In this document: piece after piece, positions 26,410-35,003 of the stretch
Numbering within the stretch: the stretch's first letter is position 1
How the letters are laid out: every line of letters starts with the position of its first letter
Assembly (NCBI GenBank): GCA_026184775.1
Contig: JANCYW010000006.1
Location: 372,001 to 436,000 of the forward strand
Direction of reading: 5' to 3'
From: Cyanidium caldarium
Taxonomy: Eukaryota; Rhodophyta; Bangiophyceae; Cyanidiales; Cyanidiaceae
DNA length: 64,000 bases
Position numbers and translations under genes: made by a program
Notes under the pieces: model-generated
What the model was told of the DNA's origin: nothing
The model's database searches: none
Seen by the model: the letters and a program-made list of their open reading frames with translations, nothing else

Positions 26410-26817
26410 TCAAGATCGCTTCTGGTCGTCACCCGATTGAAACGTTCGGCGACGCGCCGCGCCCACCGATCCCTCCGTCGGCGTCCGCGCCGCCCACCGA
26501 CTCGAGCCACCACCACCACCCCCGTCACCACCACCACCCCCGCCACCACCACCACTCCACGCCGCCCGCTTCTCCCGCATCCATCGCGCGGCATTCGCGC
26601 CGTACCGAAACACCCGCTTCACAAACCAGTGCGGATGACACGCACACGCCGGGAACACGCACCGACCACCGCCCGTCGGTTGCACCCCACGGCACAACAC
26701 GTTCCGCAACCACGTCTTGCGATACCCATACCGCTCAGCACGTAACACCAGTCGATACGTTCGTCGCACACCCAGTATAGCCACAGTAAGCGCTACGATC
26801 GTTTCCGACACCACCAT
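26410..26817 (-). CDS. Small single-pass membrane protein, unknown
   Basis: Candidate gene of 135 residues that I do not recognise. It opens with MVVSETIVALTVAILG, a plausible membrane segment, followed by a basic region rich in Arg, Tyr and Trp with four Cys (LCRG, RCVFPACAC). The last 50 residues are Gly/Arg/Ser and come from a CCACC-type repeat on the other strand. The first 85 residues look protein-like, with no codon-repeat bias. The frame is open upstream to 26934. It sits between XPG and KEA and overlaps neither. It may be a small organelle membrane protein, or it may not be translated. Confidence 0.45.
   Translation of the reverse strand: MVVSETIVALTVAILGVRRTYRLVLRAERYGYRKTWLRNVLCRGVQPTGGGRCVFPACACHPHWFVKRVFRYGANAARWMREKRAAWSGGGGGGGGGDGGGGGGSSRWAARTPTEGSVGAARRRTFQSGDDQKRS
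26507..26556. repeat. CCACC-type simple repeat
   Basis: Irregular run of CCA/CCC triplets. On the minus strand it would encode the poly-Gly tail of the small membrane protein. Confidence 0.8.
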
Positions 26818-26962
26818 ACTGGGAGATGAGGCGGTCGGCGAGGGTGCGCACCGGATCGCTTGCACCGCCCGCCCGACCGAAACGCGCTCGGCATCGATCG
26901 TTCCGCGCGCGCTCGCGCCTCTCTCCCATGACACGCGCTACGACTCGGGTTTACAGCACGCA

Positions 26963-29401
26963 TCAGGTGACCGGCGGTTCGGCGGTGCCGTCTCCGGATT
27001 CGCTCTCGGCAGCGTCGCGCTCGCTACGGTAGGCGGTATACTGTGGGTAGTCGTCTTCGTGACGGGTGGAGGTGCTCTTGTTGGGCAGCGGGGCGATCGG
27101 CGCGGGCACCACCTTGGGGGGCGTGGGGCGGCCTTCCGGCTCGTCTTCATCGTCGTCGGATGGTGCGGCCGCCGCGTGAGTGTCCGACGGCGGGGTCGCG
27201 TTGTGGGCGTCTTCGTTTTTGGCGGCGGCGGCAGCAGCAGCAGCAGCAGCAGCAGCAGCCCGGTCCGCCTCCTGTTTCAATAGCGTATTGCGCATCTCCA
27301 GCGGCACCGCCAGCGGCACCGACGGGCCGACGGCCAGTGGCGGCGGGCCCTCGTCGTCCTCGTCGCTGCTGAGGGCGCGCGAGGTTGTCGTTGCAGTGCC
27401 TCCCGCCTCGGCGGTTGCCGCCGCTTTCGCTTCCGGCGGCGCGCCGAACATCTCCAGTCCAAACTCTTTCACCGCCCGTCGTCGCGCATCGTCGATCAGT
27501 CGGGCGATCTCCTCTGCCGGCGTATTGAACGAGCGCAACACGGCTCCACCCAACAACAGACTGGCCTCCAGCAGCTCCGGCACGATAGCGGTGGCGCCGG
27601 CCAGCTCCAGGATCTTGCGGTGTCGCTCGTCGCGCGCCCGTACGAACAACGGTTTGTCGGAAAACTCCTGTCGCATGACGGTCACGGCGCGCGACGCCGC
27701 ATTCGGATCGTGCAGCGTGACCACAAACGCGCGCGCCTTGCCAGCGCCGGCCGCCCGCAACACGTCCGGCCGACAGGCGTCGCCGAAGAACACCGGCAGG
27801 CCCTTCTTGCGTGCCTCGATCACCCGCGTCGGGCTCATGTCGAACGCCACCCACGGGATCAGGCGCGCGCTCAACAGATCGCACACCGACTGGCCGACGC
27901 GTCCGTAACCGGCCACCAGCACGAAATCGCTCGACGAGCTCACGTCCTCCGAGCGCGTGCCGATCAGCCCGCGCCGCTGCTCGATGGTGGACGCCACCCG
28001 CGTACCCAGCTCGCACAGCACCGGCGTGCAGGCCATGCTGATGGCGACCACCAGCGACAGGATCTGCGCCAGCTCCGGATCGACAACGCCGCTGCGCTGC
28101 GCCAGTCCGAACACCACGAAAGCAAACTCGCCGCCCTGCGCCAGGATGAGGCCGGTGCGCTGCGCGTTGGCGAAATTGAGACCGAATACGCGCGCCAACG
28201 CCGTGATCACGCCCGCTTTCAGCGCCAGCACGCCCACCACCAACGACAGCACCACCCGCATGTAGCGCGACAGCAGCCGCAAATCCACCCCAAAACCGAC
28301 GGTGATGAAGAACAGCCCCAGCAGCAGACCGCGGAAAGGCAAAATGTCCGCCTCGATCTGGTGGCGATACCGCGTCTCCGCCAACAGCGTGCCCGCCAGG
28401 AACGCACCCAACGTGTCGCTCAAACCGAACCCCTCCGTCAGCGCGCTCATGCCCAGCACGGTGGCCAGAATGGTGGCCACGAACGCCTCGGGCGACTTGG
28501 CGCTGGCGGTGGCGCTGAACACCGGATCGAACAGGAAATGGCCGGCGAAGAAGATGCTCGTCAGCGCCACGAACGCCTTGGCCGCCGCCAGTCCCAGCGC
28601 CCGCACCAGCGACATGCCGCCGCCGCTGGCGCCTAGCAGCGGCACCACCACCAGCAGCGGCACCACCGCCAGATCCTGCAACAGCAGAATGCCGAACGAG
28701 GCGCGCCCGAAGCGCGTGCCGATCTCGCCGCGCTCATTCAACAGCTGCAACACGAATGCCGATGAGGAGAGCGCCAACGCACCGCCCACCACAAAAGCCG
28801 CCCGGTGCGACAGGCCCGCCAGCGAGCACACCCAGCCGAGCGCCAAACCAGTGAGGGCAAACTGCGCCAACCCCAGCCCGAACACGTCCTTGAACAGCGA
28901 CTTGAGGCGCGATACGCTCAGCTCTAGCCCCATCTCAAACAGGAAGAACACCACTCCGAGTTCGGCGAGCGCCTTGCTGGCGCCGATCTCCTTCACAATG
29001 CCCAGGCCGTTCGGACCCATCACCACGCCGGCCAGCAGAAAGCCCAGGATGGGCGACGTGCCCAGCTGTTTCATCAGTGGGATCACAAACACGGTAGCCA
29101 AAAGCAGCGCCAGCGCGTCGGCCACCGGCTGATGCATTTCAAACTTGGTCGCCTCCTGTCCGACCTTGATGAGCTTGCCGCCAAAGGTGGCCGCGGCGTT
29201 CTTCGGCGCTGTGGCCCGGGAGGACGAGGTCGCTGCCGTCGACGCCACCAATCGCAGGCGCCGTCGACCCGCGTTTGATAGAGTCAAAGTGCGGCTGCTG
29301 TGAGCGAGGCGCTCAGCGCACGGCGTCGTGTCGGTGTTGGCGGCCGCAACCGACGACGGCCGCGGCGCCGCCTCCAAAGTGACGCAGGCGCTCCCGGCCA
29401 T
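26963..29401 (-). CDS. KEA: KEA-type K+/H+ antiporter with RCK (TrkA-N) domain
   Basis: Cation/proton exchanger of the CPA2 family, related to bacterial KefB/C and plant plastid KEA1-3, which adjust stromal pH and ion balance. About 12 membrane helices include ILGFLLAGVVMGPNGLG, ELGVVFFLFEMGLELS, FGILLLQDLAVVPLL and LGAFLAGTLLAETRY. The cytosolic or stromal Rossmann domain begins VLVAGYGRVGQSVCDLL and contains VFFGDACRPDVL. The tail is disordered, with a poly-Ala run. Met at 29401 gives 812 residues with a Ser/Ala/Arg-rich leader (likely transit peptide). The frame is open to 29893, so a longer leader is possible. No KEA1/2-type long coiled-coil N-terminus is seen; it is closest in layout to KEA3. 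Confidence 0.93.
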   Translation of the reverse strand: MAGSACVTLEAAPRPSSVAAANTDTTPCAERLAHSSRTLTLSNAGRRRLRLVASTAATSSSRATAPKNAAATFGGKLIKVGQEATKFEMHQPVADALALLLATVFVIPLMKQLGTSPILGFLLAGVVMGPNGLGIVKEIGASKALAELGVVFFLFEMGLELSVSRLKSLFKDVFGLGLAQFALTGLALGWVCSLAGLSHRAAFVVGGALALSSSAFVLQLLNERGEIGTRFGRASFGILLLQDLAVVPLLVVVPLLGASGGGMSLVRALGLAAAKAFVALTSIFFAGHFLFDPVFSATASAKSPEAFVATILATVLGMSALTEGFGLSDTLGAFLAGTLLAETRYRHQIEADILPFRGLLLGLFFITVGFGVDLRLLSRYMRVVLSLVVGVLALKAGVITALARVFGLNFANAQRTGLILAQGGEFAFVVFGLAQRSGVVDPELAQILSLVVAISMACTPVLCELGTRVASTIEQRRGLIGTRSEDVSSSSDFVLVAGYGRVGQSVCDLLSARLIPWVAFDMSPTRVIEARKKGLPVFFGDACRPDVLRAAGAGKARAFVVTLHDPNAASRAVTVMRQEFSDKPLFVRARDERHRKILELAGATAIVPELLEASLLLGGAVLRSFNTPAEEIARLIDDARRRAVKEFGLEMFGAPPEAKAAATAEAGGTATTTSRALSSDEDDEGPPPLAVGPSVPLAVPLEMRNTLLKQEADRAAAAAAAAAAAAAKNEDAHNATPPSDTHAAAAPSDDDEDEPEGRPTPPKVVPAPIAPLPNKSTSTRHEDDYPQYTAYRSERDAAESESGDGTAEPPVT
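27231..27259. repeat. (CAG)n triplet repeat inside KEA
   Basis: Uninterrupted CAG/GCA triplets. Read on the minus strand they give the main part of a poly-Ala run in the disordered C-terminal tail of the antiporter. Such tracts vary in length between strains. Confidence 0.9.
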
Positions 29402-30069
29402 CAAAGCCGCCGCCGCCACCGCCCGTCGCACCCACCGCAACACCGGCTCTACTCCGGTCGCTGCTGCGCCCGAACCCGGCGACCGACGCGAGCCCGATCC
29501 GGCTCGCGCTCGGACGGAGGCCAGTGACGGGAGACCCCGACCGTCCGTGTCTCGTCCGCAGTGCTGCCGCCGCCACGAACCCAACACCTCCGTCGCCGTC
29601 TGCCATCCCCTCTCATCCCCTCCACGTCGCCATCGCCAGTACCGCACCGCGTCACCAGACCCCCGAGCACCCCGCGCCAGTCGGGCGCTCGTCGGCCCCC
29701 GCCTCCGCCCACCGCCGCGATCACCGCCCACCGGAGCCGCCCACATCACCCACGACGACGGCCCTGCCTTGCCACTCATTCCAACCACCACTATCCAATC
29801 ACTACACAATCTACGCCCTTCCGTGCGTTGACACGATCCGCACGATCGCTCCCGGCCATCGTCCCGGCCGTCACGCGCCCTGCCCGACAACAACCCGCGC
29901 GCGGATTCGATGCCGATCGCGCGCGCCCGCCCGGACGACGCGGCCGTGCACCGTTCGCCGCGCGGACGCGTCTCCGTTGCGGGAGAGCGCCAGACGGTGC
30001 GCGTCGCGATCGATTCGGTCGGCGTCGAGCATTTCGTTCACCGCGGTGCATCTTCCGTGAACAGCAGTT
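29402..30069. other. Divergent intergenic region
   Basis: Lies between KEA and TSPO. The KEA frame continues to 29893 as Arg/Gly-rich sequence and could be part of its leader or of the 5' untranslated region. Nothing else is recognised. Confidence 0.45.
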
Positions 30070-30729
30070 ATGTTGCAACCGGATCGGCCGTTGGGAATGT
30101 GGACGGCGGCGGCGGCGGCCGGGAAGGACTCCGGGCTGGCGGCGTTGTTGACGGAGCACGAGACGGCGGTGCGGGCGGCGTCGGCGGCGGCGGTGGTGAT
30201 AGGCGCCTCGGTGGTGGAGAGCTGGGCGATGCGGTGGTCGCGGCGGTCGGGGGTGCCGAAAGTGGGCGCGGTGAACGACAAGGGGAATGCACACGGATCG
30301 GGTGGCGGTTCGAGGTCGTTGGACCCGTGGTACGAGTCGCTGAAGAAGCCGTGGTATCATCCGCCGTCGTGGGTGTTTCCGACGGTATGGCTGCCGCTCA
30401 AGGCGCTGCAGGCTGGGGCGCTGTTCTACCTGTGGGGTGCGCCTGAATCGGGCGCGCAGGAAAAGGCGCTGGCCACGGCGGTGTACGGCGTGCACCTGGC
30501 GCTGGGCAGTTGGTGGAACGCGCTCTTCTTCCGAAAGCACCGTATCCGAAAGTCGCTCTATGCCATGGGTGGTTTCTACGTGACGCTGGCCGGGGCCATC
30601 GCCGCATTTTACCGGGTGGAACCCATGGCGGCCGTGTTGTTGGCACCGACGCAAGCCTGGGTCACCATCGCCGCCCTGCTCAACTACCAGGCATTCGCGC
30701 TGAACCCCGGTGCCGATGCCGACGCCTGA
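30070..30729 (+). CDS. TSPO: TSPO/tryptophan-rich sensory protein
   Basis: Five-helix membrane protein that binds tetrapyrroles and sterols. It sits in the outer mitochondrial membrane of animals, in the secretory pathway of plants, and in bacterial membranes. Family signatures are WYESLKKPWYHPPSWVFPTVW (helix 1-2 loop), ALYLxxG-like VYGVHLALGSWWNALFF, and the Ala/Pro segments of helices 4-5. The first 85 residues are an extra Gly/Ser/Ala-rich extension before the core, as seen in plant TSPO. Met at 30070 is first; Met10 is an alternative. The link to tetrapyrrole stress would suit an alga, but the location is not shown by the sequence. Confidence 0.9.
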   Translation: MLQPDRPLGMWTAAAAAGKDSGLAALLTEHETAVRAASAAAVVIGASVVESWAMRWSRRSGVPKVGAVNDKGNAHGSGGGSRSLDPWYESLKKPWYHPPSWVFPTVWLPLKALQAGALFYLWGAPESGAQEKALATAVYGVHLALGSWWNALFFRKHRIRKSLYAMGGFYVTLAGAIAAFYRVEPMAAVLLAPTQAWVTIAALLNYQAFALNPGADADA

Positions 30730-31163
30730 GCCGCCGCGGACAGTGTGTGAGAGATGAAGCGGGACGCCCGTTTCCAGACACGGCCTGTCACCTTCCGATA
30801 CGTCGTCGAGGGTGCTGCTGCTATAGGGTAGCCTCGATGGCGCGTCCTGTAAACGTTTCGCGGTGTCCTGGACCGGTGGAATCCACTCGGCATCGGAGTG
30901 CCGATGACGTCACCGAGGAGGAGGGGAGTGCGGTGGAGGGGTATGCATGTCACGGTGGTGATACTCCTAGCGAGTTGTGCACGGTTTGCATCACTCCAGT
31001 GGTCTGCATCCCGGGGTGTTGTCCCAAGCGTGGTGCAGGCCCCGGTCCGCCCGATGCTGCATTCCCCGCAAAGCGTCGCGCCGGGCATCGCGACGCCGTC
31101 TCTCCTCTCTCCGGTGCCGGCTCGCTCCGGGGCATGCACCGTGCTTGGCGGTGGTTACGCACC
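30730..31163. other. Intergenic region before the quinone oxidoreductase
   Basis: The oxidoreductase frame is open through this stretch, with in-frame Met codons at 30837 and 31134, but the translation is Cys/Arg/Pro-rich and unlike the family. A leader peptide from one of these Met codons is possible. Confidence 0.45.
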
Positions 31164-32249
31164 ATGAGTACTATGCGAGCGGTGGTACCCACGGAAGAGT
31201 TCCATGCGGCCAAGCGACCACCGCCGCTGACGATCGGTGAGGTGCCGCGACCAACCGCGCTGCAAGAGGGGCAGTTGTTGTTGCGGGTGGCGAGCACGTC
31301 GGTGAACCGCGCCGACTTGGCGCAGCGACGGGGGCGGTACCCGCCGCCACCAGGTGCGTCGGACATTTTGGGGCTGGAGGCGTTTGGGCAGGTGGCGGAG
31401 AGTCGGGCGGATGGGTTCCGCGTGGGAGACGAAGTGGTGGCGCTGATGCCTGGCGGCGGGTACGGCGAGTACGCGGTGGTGGACGCGGGCACGGCGTTTT
31501 CGCTGAACGACTTTGCCGGACACTACTACACCTTTGATACCCAACAGGGGTCGTGGACGAAGTGTGGTCCAGATCGGCGGGTGGCCTGCGCCGGCATCGC
31601 CGAGGCGTTCCTGACGGCGTACCAGATGCTGCGGTTTGATGCGCGGCTGGCCGCCGCCCAGCGCGGCGAGACGGTGCTCATCCACGCCGGTGCGGGTGGC
31701 GTCGGCTTGGCGGCGGTACAGTTGGCGCGCGATATGGGGTTGCGCGTGCTGGTGACCGCCGGTACCGACGCCAAAGTGCGCGCCTGCATGCAGCTGGGCG
31801 CAGAGCGCGGCTGGGTGTATCGTGACCGCCCGGTGGACGAGCTGGTGGCGTGGTGTGGCGGGGCGGACTCGGTGGATATCGTGCTGGACTGTGTGGGCGC
31901 CTCGTATGCGGCAGTGCATCCGCAGCTGCTGCGGAGACACGGTCGTTGGGTGGTGTTCGGGCTGCTGGGCGGCAACCGGGCGGATATCGACCTCGGGCAG
32001 GTGTTGCGCAAGAACTTGCGCATCAGCGGCACCACTTTGCGCTCTCGCGAACTGCCGTACCGCACGGAATTGGTGCAGCAGTTTGCCGAGTATGCGGTGC
32101 CCAAGTTGGTCGACGGCACGCTGGTGCCCACCGTTGACGCGCACGGCATTTTCCCGCTGCACGATGCCGAGGGGGCGCATGCCTACGTGGAGCAGTCCTC
32201 CAATATCGGCAAAGTGGTGTTGCTGGCCGACTTTACCACCGGTAAGTAG
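31164..32249 (+). CDS. PIG3/TP53I3-like NADPH:quinone oxidoreductase
   Basis: Zinc-free medium-chain dehydrogenase that reduces quinones with NADPH. The order of motifs follows human PIG3: SVNRADLAQRRGRYPPPPGAS, ILGLEAFG, GDEVVALMPGGGYGEYA, then AFLTAYQML, the cofactor loop HAGAGGVGLAAVQLA, DIVLDCVGASY and GRWVVFGLLGG. It ends NIGKVVLL, as in PIG3. An insert of about 30 residues near 115-145 (FAGHYYTFDTQQ) is not in the animal enzyme. I start at MSTMRAV, which matches the family start; a longer, targeted form cannot be excluded. The 3' end is 79 bases from the opposing lipase gene. Confidence 0.92.
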   Translation: MSTMRAVVPTEEFHAAKRPPPLTIGEVPRPTALQEGQLLLRVASTSVNRADLAQRRGRYPPPPGASDILGLEAFGQVAESRADGFRVGDEVVALMPGGGYGEYAVVDAGTAFSLNDFAGHYYTFDTQQGSWTKCGPDRRVACAGIAEAFLTAYQMLRFDARLAAAQRGETVLIHAGAGGVGLAAVQLARDMGLRVLVTAGTDAKVRACMQLGAERGWVYRDRPVDELVAWCGGADSVDIVLDCVGASYAAVHPQLLRRHGRWVVFGLLGGNRADIDLGQVLRKNLRISGTTLRSRELPYRTELVQQFAEYAVPKLVDGTLVPTVDAHGIFPLHDAEGAHAYVEQSSNIGKVVLLADFTTGK

Positions 32250-32328
32250 GGCGGAATTGGCTATTGAGTGGACGAGGGAGGCGGCGTCGCTCGCATTGCG
32301 CCAAGCAACACTCCCTCGAACCGACGAC

Positions 32329-33504
32329 TCAAGAGCGCGCTTGAATCCACTCCAGCACCCGCTGCCGCGCTTCGGGGCCTTTGGGCTCGTGCAGCAGCAC
32401 GTGCCACATGCCGTCCAAATAAATGACGCTCTTGTCTTTGCTCGGGCTGCGCTGGAGCAGTTCTCCTACGGCGCGCGGATCCACCAGATTGTCGTCGGTG
32501 CCGTACAGCGCCAGAAACGAGTAATCCGCCGAGTCGATGTGGCGCGCGGATGCCTGCTGCGCCTGGATGATCTCCGCGCCGAGGCGCGCCTTGAGTTTGC
32601 CGCGGTGTGTCTGCGGGTCGTTTTCAAACTCGCGCTGAATGTCGGGGAACTTGACACACCCCGGAATCTGTATGGCATCGTACCGCGGGAACACCGCCGA
32701 TACGATGCCGGACAGCGAGTACAGGATGCGGCCCTTGAGGCCGAACAGGTTCGCCGGCGGTTGCAGGGCCGCCGAGATGAACACCACTCCACCACCGCCC
32801 GAGCTGCCGCGGGCGTTGGGCAGGAGCACTTGCTGGCGAAAGCGTCGCATCACGTGAAACGCCAGCAGGCCGCCCATCGACTCGCCCATCACAAACGTCG
32901 GCGGCGGCGGCGGAGATGCATGGTCGGCGGTCGTCGCCGCCGCCCCCAACACCGCTTCGCGCACCAGTCGCAAGTGCGTCATGGCGTCCACCTCCAGCGT
33001 CTGGAAGCGGTCCACCACGCGCCAGTCGCCGCGGCCCTGCGCCGTCAGCGTCCGCCCGTGCCCCATGTGGTCATGCGCAAACACCACGTAGCCCGCGCGA
33101 TTCAACGACTCCACCACGCTGCCGGCGTACTGCCGTCGCAGCCCGCCAGGGCGATCCGGATCCAACAGCTCAAAACTCGAGTTGGAGTGCAGCCCGTGCA
33201 GATACAGCACCATACCGCGCACCCGGTCCGCATCGCACGCCAGCAGTCCCAGCTCCCGCGGCGCCTCCAGCATCCGATGCAAGTCGCCCTCATCCGATGT
33301 GTGCGGGAAGCGCTCCGCACTCACCGCCTCACCCCCTCCGCGGTGACCGTCCGCGCGGCCCGTGGCGGCAGACAGCAGCGCCAGCACCTCCTTCGGCTGC
33401 CGCAGCACGGCCCACGGCACCCAGCACTGCCCGAATATCAAGTGCCCCGTCGGTCGCTCCGAACGGAATCGGTAGGTCACGTGCAGCACTTCCGTCTCGC
33501 TCAT
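32329..33504 (-). CDS. Monoglyceride-lipase-like alpha/beta hydrolase
   Basis: Serine hydrolase of the monoacylglycerol/lysophospholipase group. Residues 98-108 carry the oxyanion-hole motif LYLHGLHSNS, then HDHMGHGRT, the nucleophile elbow MGESMGG (Ser209), the acid in YGTDDNLVDP and the His in DGMWHVLLHE. The triad is therefore complete. An unusual Gly-rich insert (RGSSGGGG) and a Pro/Ser loop before the elbow lengthen the protein to 391 residues against about 300 in human MGLL. Start taken at MSETEV; Met codons at 33576 and 33678 are also in frame. Divergent from the methyltransferase gene. Confidence 0.88.
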   Translation of the reverse strand: MSETEVLHVTYRFRSERPTGHLIFGQCWVPWAVLRQPKEVLALLSAATGRADGHRGGGEAVSAERFPHTSDEGDLHRMLEAPRELGLLACDADRVRGMVLYLHGLHSNSSFELLDPDRPGGLRRQYAGSVVESLNRAGYVVFAHDHMGHGRTLTAQGRGDWRVVDRFQTLEVDAMTHLRLVREAVLGAAATTADHASPPPPPTFVMGESMGGLLAFHVMRRFRQQVLLPNARGSSGGGGVVFISAALQPPANLFGLKGRILYSLSGIVSAVFPRYDAIQIPGCVKFPDIQREFENDPQTHRGKLKARLGAEIIQAQQASARHIDSADYSFLALYGTDDNLVDPRAVGELLQRSPSKDKSVIYLDGMWHVLLHEPKGPEARQRVLEWIQARS

Positions 33505-33754
33505 AGTGTGGAGGGGTAGCGTGGACAGTCGCTGTCGGTGATGAACGCTGAACGGCACGTCGACGGTGAGAGGCATCGAAGAAGCCGAGCGGTCGCCGTG
33601 GTTCATCGGTCGCGTTCCCGGCGCGCTGACGAGACGAGGCCGGGGGGAGCGCAGCGTGGAGAGCCGTGAGGGCGACACGAGATGGCCCGGTGAGGATACA
33701 GTAGGTGCAGAACAAGCTAGACGAGAGGACTGCTGTGGACGAAAGAGTCACAAT

Positions 33755-34717
33755 ATGGCCAAAATGTCCACCCAGAACGATGTTGCGGCGGCGGCGCTGT
33801 TGGCGGTCGTGCTGTACGCCTGGCAGGACCGCCGCTGTCGACGGCAGCGGCGACAGCTGCAGTTGGGCGGGCAGGGCGGTAGCGGTGACTTGGTCTGTGA
33901 CGGGTCCGGTAAGATGTTTGATGCGGTGGCTCCGCGGTACGATCTACTGAATCGCATCATGTCGTTCGGCCTGGATCGGCAGTGGCGGGCGGAGGCTATC
34001 GATGCCTGCCTGCAACCGCTCGTGCAGTGGGCAGGCGAGGCCACCACCTCAGACGGCCAGTCGCAGCAGCAGCGTCTCGAGCTGTTGGATGTGGCCACGG
34101 GCACCGCCGATGTGGCCCTGGACGCGCTGCATCGTCACGGGCGGTGGTTGCGGGCGGTGGTGGGCGTGGACGCCTCGGAGGGCATGATCGCTCTAGCGCG
34201 GCAGAAAGTGCACCGCGCGGCCGCAGACGAGCGCGTGCAGTTGCAAGTGGGCGATGCGGAGTCGTTGCCGGCCGAGTGGAGCGGCCGCTTCGATGCGTGT
34301 GTGATCGCGTTTGGCGTGCGCAACTTTGCGCACCGGGCGGCTGCGCTGCGCGAGATCCATCGGGTGTTGCGCAAGCCGAGCACCGACCACAGCGATACCC
34401 GGCCGCCGTCCCGGCTGGTCATTCTGGAGTTGATCGAGCCGCGCACCGCGCACCCGCTGGCACCGGTGGCGCGCCTCTTTCTGCGCGCCGGCGTGCCGCT
34501 GTTGGGCGCGCTCTTCTCCGGCCGCCCGCGCGAATACCTCTACCTGCAACGCAGCGCTCGCGCCTTCCCGCCCGTCGAGTCGTTTGTGCGCTTCCTATCC
34601 GACGAATGCGCACTGCACACGCTGCAGGTGCGCCATCTGTCGCCGTTCGGCCTCGGCCCGACGCTCCTGGTGACCACGCCCGCCCCGCTACAGGATGCCA
34701 AGGCGATGACTACTTGA
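33755..34717 (+). CDS. UbiE/COQ5/MenG-type quinone C-methyltransferase
   Basis: SAM-dependent enzyme that methylates the ring of ubiquinone (COQ5, mitochondria) or of menaquinone/phylloquinone (MenG, plastid). The UbiE signature is clear: MFDAVAPRYDLLNRIMSFGLDRQWR, here at about residues 53-77, LLDVATGTADVAL as motif I, VGVDASEGMIALAR, FDACVIAFGVRNF and the late SFVRFLSDEC. The first 50 residues contain a short hydrophobic segment (AAAALLAVVLYAW) and a Gln/Arg-rich stretch. A basic N-terminal targeting peptide is not obvious, so the organelle cannot be decided. Motif I has Ala where most relatives have Gly-Asp (GTGD), a mild change. Confidence 0.9.
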   Translation: MAKMSTQNDVAAAALLAVVLYAWQDRRCRRQRRQLQLGGQGGSGDLVCDGSGKMFDAVAPRYDLLNRIMSFGLDRQWRAEAIDACLQPLVQWAGEATTSDGQSQQQRLELLDVATGTADVALDALHRHGRWLRAVVGVDASEGMIALARQKVHRAAADERVQLQVGDAESLPAEWSGRFDACVIAFGVRNFAHRAAALREIHRVLRKPSTDHSDTRPPSRLVILELIEPRTAHPLAPVARLFLRAGVPLLGALFSGRPREYLYLQRSARAFPPVESFVRFLSDECALHTLQVRHLSPFGLGPTLLVTTPAPLQDAKAMTT

Positions 34718-34758
34718 GGGGGAGGGAGGGATGGGATGGGATGGGATGGGATGATGGG
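34718..34758 (+). repeat. G-rich ATGGG repeat, possible G-quadruplex
   Basis: Directly after the stop codon at 34715-34717 there are eight runs of three or more G separated by A, AT or ATGAT, including four ATGGG units. In RNA or DNA this can form a four-stranded G structure in the 3' untranslated region of the methyltransferase. Confidence 0.8.
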
Positions 34759-35003
34759 AGGGCGCTCTCACCGGCTGGCGTTTGTCCCACATTGAGCCAT
34801 GCGTTTACGTCAATCCACCCACCAGTTGTCTTATGCACTCGCTCTGGTGTTTGTGCTCACAACCGCCTCTCCGTCCTGTGGGCTCTTTGTGCCTCTCCCT
34901 CTCGCATTCCCACCGCCGCCGGTCTCGGTCTCGTCGACCTGAGGCGTGCGCGGGTTCCGCGCATCCCTTTCCGAAAACTTGTCATCCTCACCGTCCGAGC
35001 GCG

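Noticed and set aside
29402-29893. Upstream continuation of the KEA frame
   Set aside because: Arg/Gly-rich and unconserved in type; kept as a possible leader only, not as part of the called gene.
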